Origin: QHCA01 sp038237645
GTDB lineage: Bacteria > Actinomycetota > Actinomycetes > Mycobacteriales > QHCA01
DNA: 64,000 nucleotides
Reading direction: 5' to 3'
NCBI GenBank assembly: GCA_038237645.1
Contig: JBBRYN010000002.1
Span: 117,840 to 181,839 of the forward strand
Made by a program: the position numbers and the translations under genes. Positions 17,462 through 29,784 of this stretch are shown piece by piece. Each line of letters starts with the position of its first letter. The stretch's first letter is position 1. The notes under the pieces were generated by a model. It searched no databases. It worked only from the letters and a program-made list of their open reading frames with translations, and was not told where the DNA came from.

Positions 17462-17927
17462 CGCCAACTCCAACTCGTCGTGGACTCGATGCCGCAGTAA
17501 CCGACGAGCGGGATGGACGGCAGGAGCCGCCGGGCCTCGTCGACGGCGCCTGGATGCAACCGGATCAGACGCCAGCCGCGGCGTTGAAGAACTCCAGTGC
17601 GTCGAGGTTGTCGTTGGTCGTGACCAGCCACAGCCGCGGGATGCCGGCGGCGGTGACGGCGCGGCGCACCGCGTCGAGCGGTGCCGTGCCGACGCCGGCC
17701 CCGGGGTTTGGAGGCGTCGACGGTGAGGACCTCCCGAGTGTCGCCGGCCTGCCGACAGCGTGGGCGGCCTGGTGCCCGGCCTGCTTGGCGAGGTAACCCG
17801 GCAGGCCGCTGGCGTCGTGGGCCCGGCCTCGGGTGAGCACCGCGGTGGTGCCCCAGGAGGCTCGGAGGATCGTGGCGAGTTCGCCGATGTCATCTGTGCT
17901 TGCCGGGCTGACTGCCCGGACGCTGAC
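17455..17927 (-). pseudogene. GNAT acetyltransferase, multiply frameshifted
   Basis: Remnant of a GNAT N-acetyltransferase whose pieces lie in all three minus-strand frames: the N-terminus (VSVRAVSPASTDDIGELATILRASWG), then GDTREVLTVDASKP in a second frame at about 17700-17750, GVGTAPLDAVRRAVTAAGIPRLWLVTTNDN back in the first frame, RLIRLHPGAVDEARRLLPSIPLVG in another frame, and HDELELA in a further frame running into the nei2 start. At least three or four frameshifts are needed, so no functional product is expected. Confidence 0.8.
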
Positions 17928-17932
17928 CGTGC

Positions 17933-18421
17933 TCAACTGCTCTGGAGGCGGCTGGCCGAGGTGAGCTCGAGCACCCGGCTGAAGGCCGGCTTCCGGTCGG
18001 GCCCGCCGCAGGAGTAGTCGGAGAGGCGCAGGTCGTCCATCACCAGGGTGAACGAAAATCCGTCGGCGCATGCGCTGCGGTCGGGGGTATGCGAGCGCGC
18101 TGCCTCGGCCCTGATCTCCCTGCCGGTCAGCAGGCTGCGCAACTCGGCCAGGTCTGCCGGTCGGATGTGCCCGATGACCCGGCCGGACGCGTTGCGGACC
18201 GTGCCGTCTTTCGCCACGTCGGTGCGCAGGCGGATGCCGGCGATGCCGCCGCTCTTGGTGATCGTGAATGCCGCAAACGACTGGCTGCCGGTCGAGGGCG
18301 TCGCCGTACCTGCCTTCGGCCCGGTCGAGGATCCGTGAGCGCAGCCGAGCAGCAGTGCGCCGAGCAGGCTCGCGGCGACCAGCCGGCCCGGCGTCCCGAT
18401 ATGGGGTGTTGTCATGGTCAT
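17933..18421 (-). CDS. small lipoprotein of unknown function
   Basis: 162 residues with a lipoprotein signal peptide: hydrophobic core LVAASLLGALLLGCAHG, lipobox LLLGC, cysteine near residue 26. The mature part is Ser/Thr/Gly-rich and then contains a small beta-rich region (FAAFTITKSGGIAGIRLRTDVAKDG) with two further cysteines (ACADG, YSCGG) that could pair outside the cell. ATG at 18421 is preferred over the upstream in-frame ATG at 18451, which would overlap the methyltransferase gene. No function can be named. Confidence 0.7.
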   Translation of the reverse strand: MTMTTPHIGTPGRLVAASLLGALLLGCAHGSSTGPKAGTATPSTGSQSFAAFTITKSGGIAGIRLRTDVAKDGTVRNASGRVIGHIRPADLAELRSLLTGREIRAEAARSHTPDRSACADGFSFTLVMDDLRLSDYSCGGPDRKPAFSRVLELTSASRLQSS

Positions 18422-18440
18422 GGGACGCGGCTCGTCGCGG

Positions 18441-19255
18441 TCAGGTTTCATCCCGTCCCGCTTCAGCAGATTTCTGTGCGACGGCGAAGATCCGCCGGAA
18501 GGGCAGCAGCGTGCCGAAGTCTTCGGGCGGATAGGCCGCCCTCAGCCGGGCGGCGTAGTCGGCCACGAACTCCTCGAGGTCGGGGCCGTCGAGCACCGCG
18601 TAGACCGGTCGTAGGGCGGTCCCCTTTGTCCAATCGAGGACCGGATCGGCCCCCTCGAGCAGGTGCAGGTAGGTGGTCTCCCAGACGTCTGCGGTGAGCC
18701 CGGATCGGACCAGTGCTCTGAGGTAGTCGGCCGGCTCGTATGCTCTGGCGGCCCGCGCGGCGCCAACCGCCAGGCGGTCGCGCCACCGTGGGCTCTCGCG
18801 CAGCTCGGTGAGCTCGGAGTGGCTCGGAGCGTCGAAGTTGCCCGGCACCTGGACGGCGAGCCAGCCGCCCGGCGCCAGCATCGCGGCAAACTGCGGCAGC
18901 AGGTCGAGGTGGTCGGGGATCCACTGCAGGGTGGCGTTGGAGACCAGCACGTCGACCGGCCGGTCGGGCCGCCATCGGCGGACGTCGGCGTGGACGAACT
19001 GCAACCGGCGGCCGACAGCATGTGCCTGGGCCGATTCGATCATCTCCGGGGAGTTGTCCACCCCGACCACCGTCGCCTGTGGCCAGCGCTCCAGCAGGGT
19101 CGCAGTCTGGTCACCGGGACCGCAGCCGAGATCGACGACCAGGTCCGGGTCGGGGCACCGGATTCGCGCAAGCAGGTCGCCGAAGGGCCTGCCTCGCTCG
19201 TCGCGGTAGCGCTGGTACACCACCGGATCCCACGTCGTGGCCGGCCCTATCCGCG

Positions 19256-19259
<4 letters not shown>
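18441..19259 (-). CDS. tam: trans-aconitate 2-methyltransferase
   Basis: Class I SAM-dependent methyltransferase of 272 residues. The Tam family N-terminus (ATTWDPVVYQRYRDERGRPFGDLLARI) is followed by the SAM-binding motif VVDLGCGPGDQTATLLERWP and the rest of the family pattern (NATLQWIPDH, GGWLAVQVPGNFDAPSH). It methylates trans-aconitate, an inhibitor of aconitase that forms spontaneously. The GTG start at 19259 overlaps the TGA of lhr by the GTGA arrangement, so it is translated after lhr. Confidence 0.88.
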
Positions 19260-23839
<4,580 letters not shown>

Positions 23840-23912
23840 AGTGCCCCGGGGGTACGACAGTGTCCCCCGCCCGGGCGTACAGGAGGCCGGCCGGCTCGCC
23901 GATGCAAGGGCC

Positions 23913-24902
23913 ATGGGGCCTCCGGCGAGAGTTGTCGTCGTACTCCTGGCCGGGGCACTGGCCGCGGGTGTCGGCCTGCACAGCCCGGCCCGGCCGCTTG
24001 CCGCGACGATCCGAACGCTGCCCGGCACGGCATGCCGGGTGCTGCCGGCCGACAACATCTGGCATGCCGACGTCAGCCGCCTGCCGGTGTCGGGGCAGAG
24101 CGCGGCCTGGCTGGCCCACATGTCGGCCTCGACCCGCAAGCTGCACCCGGACTTCGGCCCCTCCTATGGTGCCCAGCCGGTGCCTTACGGCATTCCGGTG
24201 ACCCGGGTGGCGGGTGCCCACCCGAAGGTGCCGGTGCGCTTCGGCTACGCCGCCGAGAGCGATCGGGGTCCCTACCCGCTCGGCAGCGACACCCTGATCG
24301 AGGGCGGCCCCGCGGCCTCGGGCGACCGGCACGCCCTGGTCGTGGACGTCGGTACCTGCAAGCTGTACGAGACCTGGGACACCCGACACGCCGCGAGCGG
24401 GTGGAGTGCCGGATCCGGTGCGGTGTTCGACCTGCGCTCCAATGCGCTGCGGCCGGCCGGCTGGACGTCGGCCGACGCCGCCGGGCTGCCGGTGCTGCCC
24501 GGCCTGCTGCGCTACGACGAGGTCAGGGCCGGCCTGGTCGATCACGCGATCCGGTTCACCACGAACGTCACCGACCGCCGATACGTCTGGCCCGCCCGGC
24601 ATCAGGCGGGCGGCGCGAACGACACCAGATACCCTCCGATGGGCGCCCGCTTCCGGCTCAAGGCTTCCTTCCCGATCTCCTCGTACTCTGCCCAGGCGCA
24701 GGTGATCTTGCTGGCCATGAAGCGGTACGGGTTGATGCTCGCCGACAACGGCTCGCCGTGGTTCTTCCAGGGGACCGCCGACACGGCCTGGCCACCGGCG
24801 CTGCTGGACCAACTCAAGAAGGTCCCGGCCGGCGCCTTCGAAGCGGTGGCAGCGACCGTGCTCATGGTTTCGCCGGGCAGCGGGCAGGCGAGCGTGCGCT
24901 GA
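23913..24902 (+). CDS. secreted protein of unknown function
   Basis: 329 residues with an N-terminal signal peptide (MGPPARVVVVLLAGALAAGVGLHSPA). The mature part has no family I recognise, but is well ordered: CRVLPADNIWHADVSRLPV, SRVAG-like segments, LIEGG, HALVVDVGTCKLYETWDT (one Cys), and YVWPARHQAG ... MGARFRLKASFPIS towards the end, followed by MKRYGLMLADNG. Residues D, H, W and the repeated acidic turns suggest an extracellular enzyme or carbohydrate-binding fold. It is divergent from lhr, 73 bases away, with acyl-CoA dehydrogenase 21 bases downstream on the same strand. Confidence 0.8.
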   Translation: MGPPARVVVVLLAGALAAGVGLHSPARPLAATIRTLPGTACRVLPADNIWHADVSRLPVSGQSAAWLAHMSASTRKLHPDFGPSYGAQPVPYGIPVTRVAGAHPKVPVRFGYAAESDRGPYPLGSDTLIEGGPAASGDRHALVVDVGTCKLYETWDTRHAASGWSAGSGAVFDLRSNALRPAGWTSADAAGLPVLPGLLRYDEVRAGLVDHAIRFTTNVTDRRYVWPARHQAGGANDTRYPPMGARFRLKASFPISSYSAQAQVILLAMKRYGLMLADNGSPWFFQGTADTAWPPALLDQLKKVPAGAFEAVAATVLMVSPGSGQASVR

Positions 24903-24923
24903 CTTCCTGCCAGACTTGGCGGC

Positions 24924-26066
24924 ATGCAACGCAGCCTCTTCCAACCCGACCACGAAGCCTTCCGCGAGATGACTCGGGCCTTCCTGGGCAAGCATGTGGT
25001 CCCGCACCACGCGCAGTGGGAGCAGGACGGCATCGTCGACCGGGCGGTGTGGGTGGAGGCCGGCACGCTTGGCCTGCTGGGCACCGACGTTCCCGAGGAG
25101 TACGGCGGCGGCGGGCAGCCCGACTTTCGCTATAACGTCGTGCTGGTCGAAGAACTTGTCCGCGCGGGGGCCACCGGCATCGGCTTCGGGCTGCACAACG
25201 ACGTCGTCGCTCCCTACCTGCTGCGGCACACCACCGAGGAGCAGAAGCAGCGCTGGCTCCCCGGCTTCTGCGCCGGCGAGCTCATCACCGCAATCGCGAT
25301 GACCGAACCGGCGGCCGGCAGCGATCTGCAGGGCATCCGTACTACCGCACGGCGTGACGGCGACAGCTACGTACTCAACGGGTCGAAGACCTTCATCACC
25401 AACGGGATCAACTCCGACCTGGTCATCGTGGTCGCGAAGACCGACCTCGACAAGGGTGCCCACGGGATCAGCCTGCTGATCGTCGAGCGGGGGATGGCCG
25501 GCTTCGAGCGCGGCCGCAATCTGGAGAAGATGGGGCTGAAGGCGCAGGACACCGCAGAGTTGTTCTTCGCCGACGTCCGGGTGCCAGTGGAAAATCTCCT
25601 CGGTGAGGAGAACCACGGCTTCTACTACCTCATCGACAACCTCCCGCAGGAGCGCCTCGGGATCGCCGGGCTCGCCGTCGCAGCCAGCGAGCGGATGCTG
25701 GAGCTCACGGTCGACTACGTCAGGACCCGGCAGGCCTTCGGCCGCTCGATCGGGTCGTTCCAGAACACCCGGTTCCTGCTGGCCGAGTTGACCACCGAGA
25801 CGGTGATCGCCCGTACTTTCGTCGACCGGTGTATCGCCGAGCACAATCTCGGGATGCTCTCGGCCACCGACGCGGCGATGGCCAAGTGGTGGACCACCGA
25901 GCTGCAAAACAAGGTGGCCGACCGGTGCGTCCAACTCCACGGCGGGTACGGCTACATGCTGGAATACCCGATCGCCCGGGCGTTTCTGGACTCCCGGGTG
26001 CAGACCATCTACGGCGGCTCGACCGAGATCATGAAGGAGATCATCGGCCGGTCGCTCGGCATCTGA
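24924..26066 (+). CDS. acyl-CoA dehydrogenase (FadE type)
   Basis: FAD enzyme introducing the alpha-beta double bond in acyl-CoA, about 380 residues. Family signatures are present: AIAMTEPAAGSDLQGIRTTA, then KTFITNGINSDLVIVVAKTD, QAFGRSIGSFQNTRFLLAEL, and the C-terminal CVQLHGGYGYMLEYPIARAFLDSRVQTIYGGSTEIMKEIIGRSL including the base-bearing YGG(S/T)-E segment. It resembles mycobacterial FadE20, which also lies near recA. The physiological chain length cannot be read from sequence. Confidence 0.94.
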   Translation: MQRSLFQPDHEAFREMTRAFLGKHVVPHHAQWEQDGIVDRAVWVEAGTLGLLGTDVPEEYGGGGQPDFRYNVVLVEELVRAGATGIGFGLHNDVVAPYLLRHTTEEQKQRWLPGFCAGELITAIAMTEPAAGSDLQGIRTTARRDGDSYVLNGSKTFITNGINSDLVIVVAKTDLDKGAHGISLLIVERGMAGFERGRNLEKMGLKAQDTAELFFADVRVPVENLLGEENHGFYYLIDNLPQERLGIAGLAVAASERMLELTVDYVRTRQAFGRSIGSFQNTRFLLAELTTETVIARTFVDRCIAEHNLGMLSATDAAMAKWWTTELQNKVADRCVQLHGGYGYMLEYPIARAFLDSRVQTIYGGSTEIMKEIIGRSLGI

Positions 26067-26110
26067 GCACGCCTTTCCGTCGCCCGGACGAGAGGGTTAG
26101 CCTGCAACCC

Positions 26111-26305
26111 GTGCGGCTCACCGAGTTCTGGACGCGGATGCATGAGCAGTTCGGTGTCGCCTACTCCGAGTCGATCGCCACCGACCAGGTGCTCGGCGAA
26201 TTCGGCGGCCGGACCGCCCGCCAGGCCCTCGAGACCGGGGAGGACCCCAAGGCCGTCTGGCAGGCATTGTGCACGGCTTTCGACGTCCCTGCCCGCAATC
26301 GGTGA
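26111..26305 (+). CDS. DUF3046 small protein
   Basis: 64-residue protein beginning MRLTEFWTRMHEQFG and containing ATDQVLGEFGGRTARQALETGEDPKAVWQALC. This is the DUF3046 family, found just upstream of recA in nearly all actinobacteria (Rv2738c type). The GTG start was chosen because the family starts at this point. Function unknown; the constant place beside recA-recX suggests a link to recombination or its expression. Confidence 0.88.
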   Translation: MRLTEFWTRMHEQFGVAYSESIATDQVLGEFGGRTARQALETGEDPKAVWQALCTAFDVPARNR

Positions 26306-26375
26306 GGCCCGGTCGATCGGCGTGGGGCTCGGGATCGGACCGGCCGGCTGTGCATCTGCACGGCGGTCTGGGACC

Positions 26376-27521
26376 ATGCCCAGCATGAGACGTCGCCGAC
26401 TGCTGGTGACCGCCTTCGGGGCGGTAGGCCTCCTGCTTGCCCTGAGCGGCTGCGTCAAGCTCGACATGGACCTCAGCGTGCGGCCCGACGACACCGTCGA
26501 CGGCACGGTGATCATGGCAGTCGACAAGTCGCTGTTGACGTTGTCCGGCATCAGCGCGCAGGCGCTGCGCGACCAACTGGAGAAGCAGGGCCCCTTCCCT
26601 GTGGCCGACCGGCCGAAGAAGGGCAAGTTCAGCGAGCGTCCATACGACAAGGACGGCAAGGTCGGCGAGGCATATGTCTTTTCCGGTGTTCCGCTGTCTG
26701 AATTCGGCAAGGGCAACGGCGCCGGACTGAAGATCACGCACAGGGGTGACCGGTATTTCGCCACGGGTCAACTTGATCTCAGCAGCAACTCCTCCACCAG
26801 CCCGCAGCTGGACCTCGGCAAGGCGGTAAACAACGCGCCTGACATCCGGATCCGGCTCACGTTCCCCGGTGAGGTCCTCAAGAGCAACGGCAAGATCAGC
26901 GGCCGATCGGTCACCTGGTATCCGAAGTTGGGCCAGGTCACCGCGCTGCGGGCGGAGGCTCGCGCCTCAGCGGTTCAGCCGATCCTGCTGGTCGTCGCGG
27001 TTGGCATCGTCGGGTTGCTCCTGCTCGTCGGGCTGGTCGTCCTGGTCCTGTTGTCGCGCCGGCGCCGGCGCCGTCGGCGCTCGACCTTCGCTGGAGCCGG
27101 ATACCCGCCGCCGGGTTATCCGCCATCCGGTTATCCGCCAACGGGTTATCCGCCGCCGGGTCACCCGCCGCCGGGTTATCCACCATCCGGCTATCCCCAG
27201 CCGGGCGTCCAGCCTGGTGGACCGGCGTCACCGCACCCCGGCACCGGTGCCAGGCATGCCGCACCGGCCGGCCCGGCTGCACCGCAGCGTGTCTGGTACG
27301 ACGGCCCGGCGGGATCACCGCCCCCGCCGCCACCAGGCGGCCGGTATGGCGCTCCGCTCGCTCCGTCGGGTCCGGCGGCACCGCAGCGTGCCTGGTACGA
27401 CGGCCCGGCAGCTCCGCCTCCACCCCCCTCCTCCCCGGCGTCGGACGGGCTGACACGGCCGCTGCCCCTTATCGATCCGACCCGGCCGACACCGCCGGAT
27501 GAGGCTGCCGGCCGGCACTAG
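26376..27521 (+). CDS. LppM-like lipoprotein with proline-rich tail
   Basis: 381 residues. A lipoprotein signal (LLVTAFGAVGLLLALSGC) is followed by the LppM domain (KLDMDLSVRPDDTVDGTVIMAVDKSLL to about residue 195), a C-terminal membrane helix (PILLVVAVGIVGLLLLVGLVVLVLL) and a basic stop-transfer RRRRRRRR. The tail, about 140 residues, is inside the cell and low in complexity: seven near-identical GYPPx pentads and then two copies of a PAAPQR(V/A)WYDGPA motif. In mycobacteria LppM domain proteins are surface proteins; the tail here is unusual and likely disordered. Confidence 0.83.
   Translation: MPSMRRRRLLVTAFGAVGLLLALSGCVKLDMDLSVRPDDTVDGTVIMAVDKSLLTLSGISAQALRDQLEKQGPFPVADRPKKGKFSERPYDKDGKVGEAYVFSGVPLSEFGKGNGAGLKITHRGDRYFATGQLDLSSNSSTSPQLDLGKAVNNAPDIRIRLTFPGEVLKSNGKISGRSVTWYPKLGQVTALRAEARASAVQPILLVVAVGIVGLLLLVGLVVLVLLSRRRRRRRRSTFAGAGYPPPGYPPSGYPPTGYPPPGHPPPGYPPSGYPQPGVQPGGPASPHPGTGARHAAPAGPAAPQRVWYDGPAGSPPPPPPGGRYGAPLAPSGPAAPQRAWYDGPAAPPPPPSSPASDGLTRPLPLIDPTRPTPPDEAAGRH
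27099..27203 (+). repeat. 15-bp coding repeat encoding GYPPx pentads
   Basis: Seven tandem 15-bp units encode GYPPP, GYPPS, GYPPT, GYPPP, GHPPP, GYPPS and GYPQP. The DNA units are nearly identical (core ccgggttatccgcc), so copy number could vary by slippage without a frameshift. Confidence 0.85.
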
Positions 27522-27567
27522 ATCACCGGCGACCGGTGGCCAACACTTCCGGCGTGTCGAGAATACT

Positions 27568-27583
27568 TCGAACAAGTGTTCGG
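27568..27583. promoter_or_regulatory. LexA (SOS) box upstream of recA
   Basis: TCGAAC-AAGT-GTTCGG matches the actinobacterial/Bacillus-type SOS box TCGAAC-N4-GTTCGA in 11 of 12 positions. It lies 254 bases upstream of the recA start, consistent with LexA repression of a recA(-recX) promoter with a long leader. Confidence 0.85.
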
Positions 27584-27749
27584 GCTAGTCTGTCGTCCAC
27601 ATGGACAACGGTGTCCACAACTGCGCATTCGCTCGGCAAGACTGTCGGCCCCGTCGCATAGCTTCAGTCGCGGCTCGACTGCTTCAACCGATCGACTCGC
27701 TCGACGACAACGACCAACTCGGATCGCCTGGCAGGCCAATTTCCCCGAC

Positions 27750-27820
27750 AAGCCCACTCCTCAAGCCCACTCCCCGAGCCCACTCCCGACAAGCCCACTC
27801 CCGACACGCCCACTCCCGAC
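27750..27820 (+). repeat. tandem repeat in the recA leader
   Basis: Five head-to-tail copies, 13, 14, 14, 15 and 15 bases long, of the unit AAGCCCACTCCCGAC. The last ends 16 bases before the recA start codon. Unequal unit length means it is not a coding repeat. Confidence 0.85.
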
Positions 27821-27836
27821 AAGCAAGGTGGCAGGC

Positions 27837-28874
27837 ATGGCAGCACTGGACCGCGACAAGGCTCTCGACCTCGCGCTCACCCAGATCGACAAGTCCTTCG
27901 GCCGGGGCTCCATCATGCGACTCGGTGATCGGCCGCAGATCCCGATCTCGGTCATCCCGACCGGTTCGATCGCCCTCGATGTGGCACTCGGCATCGGTGG
28001 CCTGCCCCGCGGCAGGGTCGTCGAGATCTACGGCCCGGAAGCTTCGGGCAAGACCACGGTGGCGCTGCATGCGGTGGCCAATGCCCAGGCCGCCGGCGGC
28101 ATCGCCGGCTTCATCGATGCCGAGCACGCCCTCGACCCCGACTACGCCAAGGCGCTTGGTGTAGACACCGACGCCCTGCTCGTCTCCCAGCCCGACACCG
28201 GCGAACAGGCGCTCGAGATCGCCGACATGTTGATCCGTTCCGGGGCGCTCGACATCGTGGTCATCGACTCCGTCGCCGCCCTGGTCCCCCGCGCGGAGAT
28301 CGAGGGCGAGATGGGAGACAGCCATGTCGGCCTGCAGGCCCGCTTGATGAGTCAGGCTCTGCGCAAGATCACCGGCGCACTGAGCAGCACCAACACCACC
28401 TGCATCTTCATCAACCAGCTCCGCGAGAAGATCGGCGTCTTCTTCGGCTCACCGGAGACGACGAGCGGCGGCAAGGCACTTAAGTTCTATGCCTCGATCC
28501 GGCTCGACGTGCGGCGCATAGAGACGCTCAAGGATGGCGGCGAAGCGGTGGGAAACCGCACACGCGTCAAGGTCGTCAAGAACAAGGTGTCCGCGCCGTT
28601 CAAGCAGGCCGAGTTCGACATCGTCTACGGCCAGGGCATCAGTCGTGAGGGATCGTTGATCGACGTGGGGGTCGAGCAGGGCCTCGTTCGCAAGTCCGGC
28701 GCATGGTTCACCTACGAGGGGGACCAACTCGGGCAGGGTAAGGAGAATGCCCGGGCCTTCCTGCGTGACAATCCTGATCTTGCCAACGAGATCGAGAAGA
28801 AGATCAAGGAGCGGTTGGGTATCGTGCCGACGCTCGCCAGCGATGCGCCGGCGCCGCCCCCAGTGGACTTCTGA
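27837..28874 (+). CDS. recA: recombinase RecA
   Basis: Homologous recombination and SOS co-protease, 345 residues. Walker A GPEASGKT at residues 66-73, Walker B region LDIVVIDSVAALVPRAEIEGEMGD, loop and C-terminal parts complete; no intein is present, unlike M. tuberculosis RecA. Start ATG 27837 gives the usual MAALDRDKALDLAL; AAGG at 27825-27828 serves as ribosome binding site. An in-frame extension upstream is only the tandem-repeat leader. A LexA box precedes it and recX follows one base after the stop. Confidence 0.98.
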   Translation: MAALDRDKALDLALTQIDKSFGRGSIMRLGDRPQIPISVIPTGSIALDVALGIGGLPRGRVVEIYGPEASGKTTVALHAVANAQAAGGIAGFIDAEHALDPDYAKALGVDTDALLVSQPDTGEQALEIADMLIRSGALDIVVIDSVAALVPRAEIEGEMGDSHVGLQARLMSQALRKITGALSSTNTTCIFINQLREKIGVFFGSPETTSGGKALKFYASIRLDVRRIETLKDGGEAVGNRTRVKVVKNKVSAPFKQAEFDIVYGQGISREGSLIDVGVEQGLVRKSGAWFTYEGDQLGQGKENARAFLRDNPDLANEIEKKIKERLGIVPTLASDAPAPPPVDF

Positions 28875-28875
28875 C

Positions 28876-29445
28876 GTGGCCGGGCGCCGAGCCACCGATC
28901 GGATGAGACCGGAGCGGGCCGGGGAGGTCGACCCCGATTCGGCCGCCTCTGCAGCTCGCGACATTTGCCTGCGTCTGCTCACGGCGCGCCCACGCACCCG
29001 GGCCGAGCTGGCCGAGAAGCTGGGTCAACGAGGCATCACTGACGAGTGCGCCGGGGCGGTTCTCGACCGCTTCGGCGAGGTCGGGCTGATCGATGACGGG
29101 GCATTTGCGGCGGCCTGGGTGAGTTCACGTCACATCGGCCGCGGTCTCGCCGGGGGCGTGCTGGCGGCGGAGCTGCGCTCACGGGGCATCGCACCGGACG
29201 TCATCTCGGCCGCCGTCGGTCAACTTCAGCCCGAAACAGAGCTGGCGACCGCCCGGCAGCTGGTCGGCCGCCGACTGGCCGCCATGCGCGCGCTCCCGGC
29301 CGAGGTCCGCTGCCGCCGGCTGATCGGAATGCTGGGCCGCAAGGGTTACCCCGTGAGTGTGGCAGCCGGAGTGGTCCGAGATGCCCTGGCGGCATCCGTC
29401 GGTGAGCGTGATCTGGCGGCGATCGAGGGGCTCTCCGACCGATAG
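28876..29445 (+). CDS. recX: regulatory protein RecX
   Basis: 189-residue RecA modulator that limits RecA filaments. Helical repeats of the family are visible: ARDICLRLLTARPRTRAELAEKLGQRGI, VLDRFGEVGLIDDGAFAAAWV, GVLAAELRSRGI and RCRRLIGMLGRKGYP. GTG start one base after the recA stop, so the two are surely co-transcribed and under the same LexA box. Confidence 0.93.
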   Translation: MAGRRATDRMRPERAGEVDPDSAASAARDICLRLLTARPRTRAELAEKLGQRGITDECAGAVLDRFGEVGLIDDGAFAAAWVSSRHIGRGLAGGVLAAELRSRGIAPDVISAAVGQLQPETELATARQLVGRRLAAMRALPAEVRCRRLIGMLGRKGYPVSVAAGVVRDALAASVGERDLAAIEGLSDR

Positions 29446-29484
29446 ACCGGGAGCGCGCACCGGTTGGTGAGTCAGCGCGCGTGC

Positions 29485-29513
29485 TTGACCGTCCACAGTT
29501 GCCGACATAACCT
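29485..29513 (+). promoter_or_regulatory. rny: candidate sigma-70-type promoter for rny
   Basis: TTGACC (29485-29490), 17-base spacer, TAACCT (29508-29513). Spacing is ideal and the -10 keeps the TAnnnT pattern. A start near 29520 would give a leader of about 265 bases before the rny GTG. Confidence 0.5.
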
Positions 29514-29602
29514 CGGAATTACTGAGGAGTAAGCCCGCAACGACGCGGACAACATAGATCGCAGGCATCCAAGAGCGCACTATCCGACACTCGTAAGCAC
29601 CA

Positions 29603-29646
29603 ACGTCGCAACGGCGACGTCCAACCATCGGCAGGTTCACCTGCCG
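29603..29646 (+). ncRNA. paired hairpins in the rny leader (candidate structured RNA)
   Basis: Two perfect stem-loops 8 bases apart: ACGTCGC-AACG-GCGACGT (29603-29620) and CGGCAGGT-TC-ACCTGCCG (29629-29646). A third hairpin with one bulge (GCGCCCAGG ... CCTGGCGC) lies at about 29741-29761, close to the GAGGAGG ribosome binding site of rny. No known riboswitch or RNA family is recognised. It may be a cis-regulatory leader of RNase Y, or a small RNA of its own. The remaining leader, 29446-29784, holds no gene. Confidence 0.45.
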
Positions 29647-29784
29647 GCTTGTCAACCGGGCCGTTCCCACGCTCCGGCAACCACCTGCCCCAGGGCTTAG
29701 GTCGTTTGGGCTCTCCTCATGCGCAGCTCCGCGGCGCGCCCAGGTACGCCTGGCGCAGCGCAGCGGCGACCCTGAGGAGGAGCC

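Noticed and set aside
27750..27820. CRISPR-like array
   Set aside because: Repeats are contiguous without spacers and only 13-15 bases long; no cas genes nearby.
27576..27836. N-terminal extension of RecA through the tandem repeat
   Set aside because: The frame is open, but the translation is Pro/Ser/Thr repeats unlike any RecA, repeat units are not multiples of three, and the normal RecA start at 27837 has a ribosome binding site.
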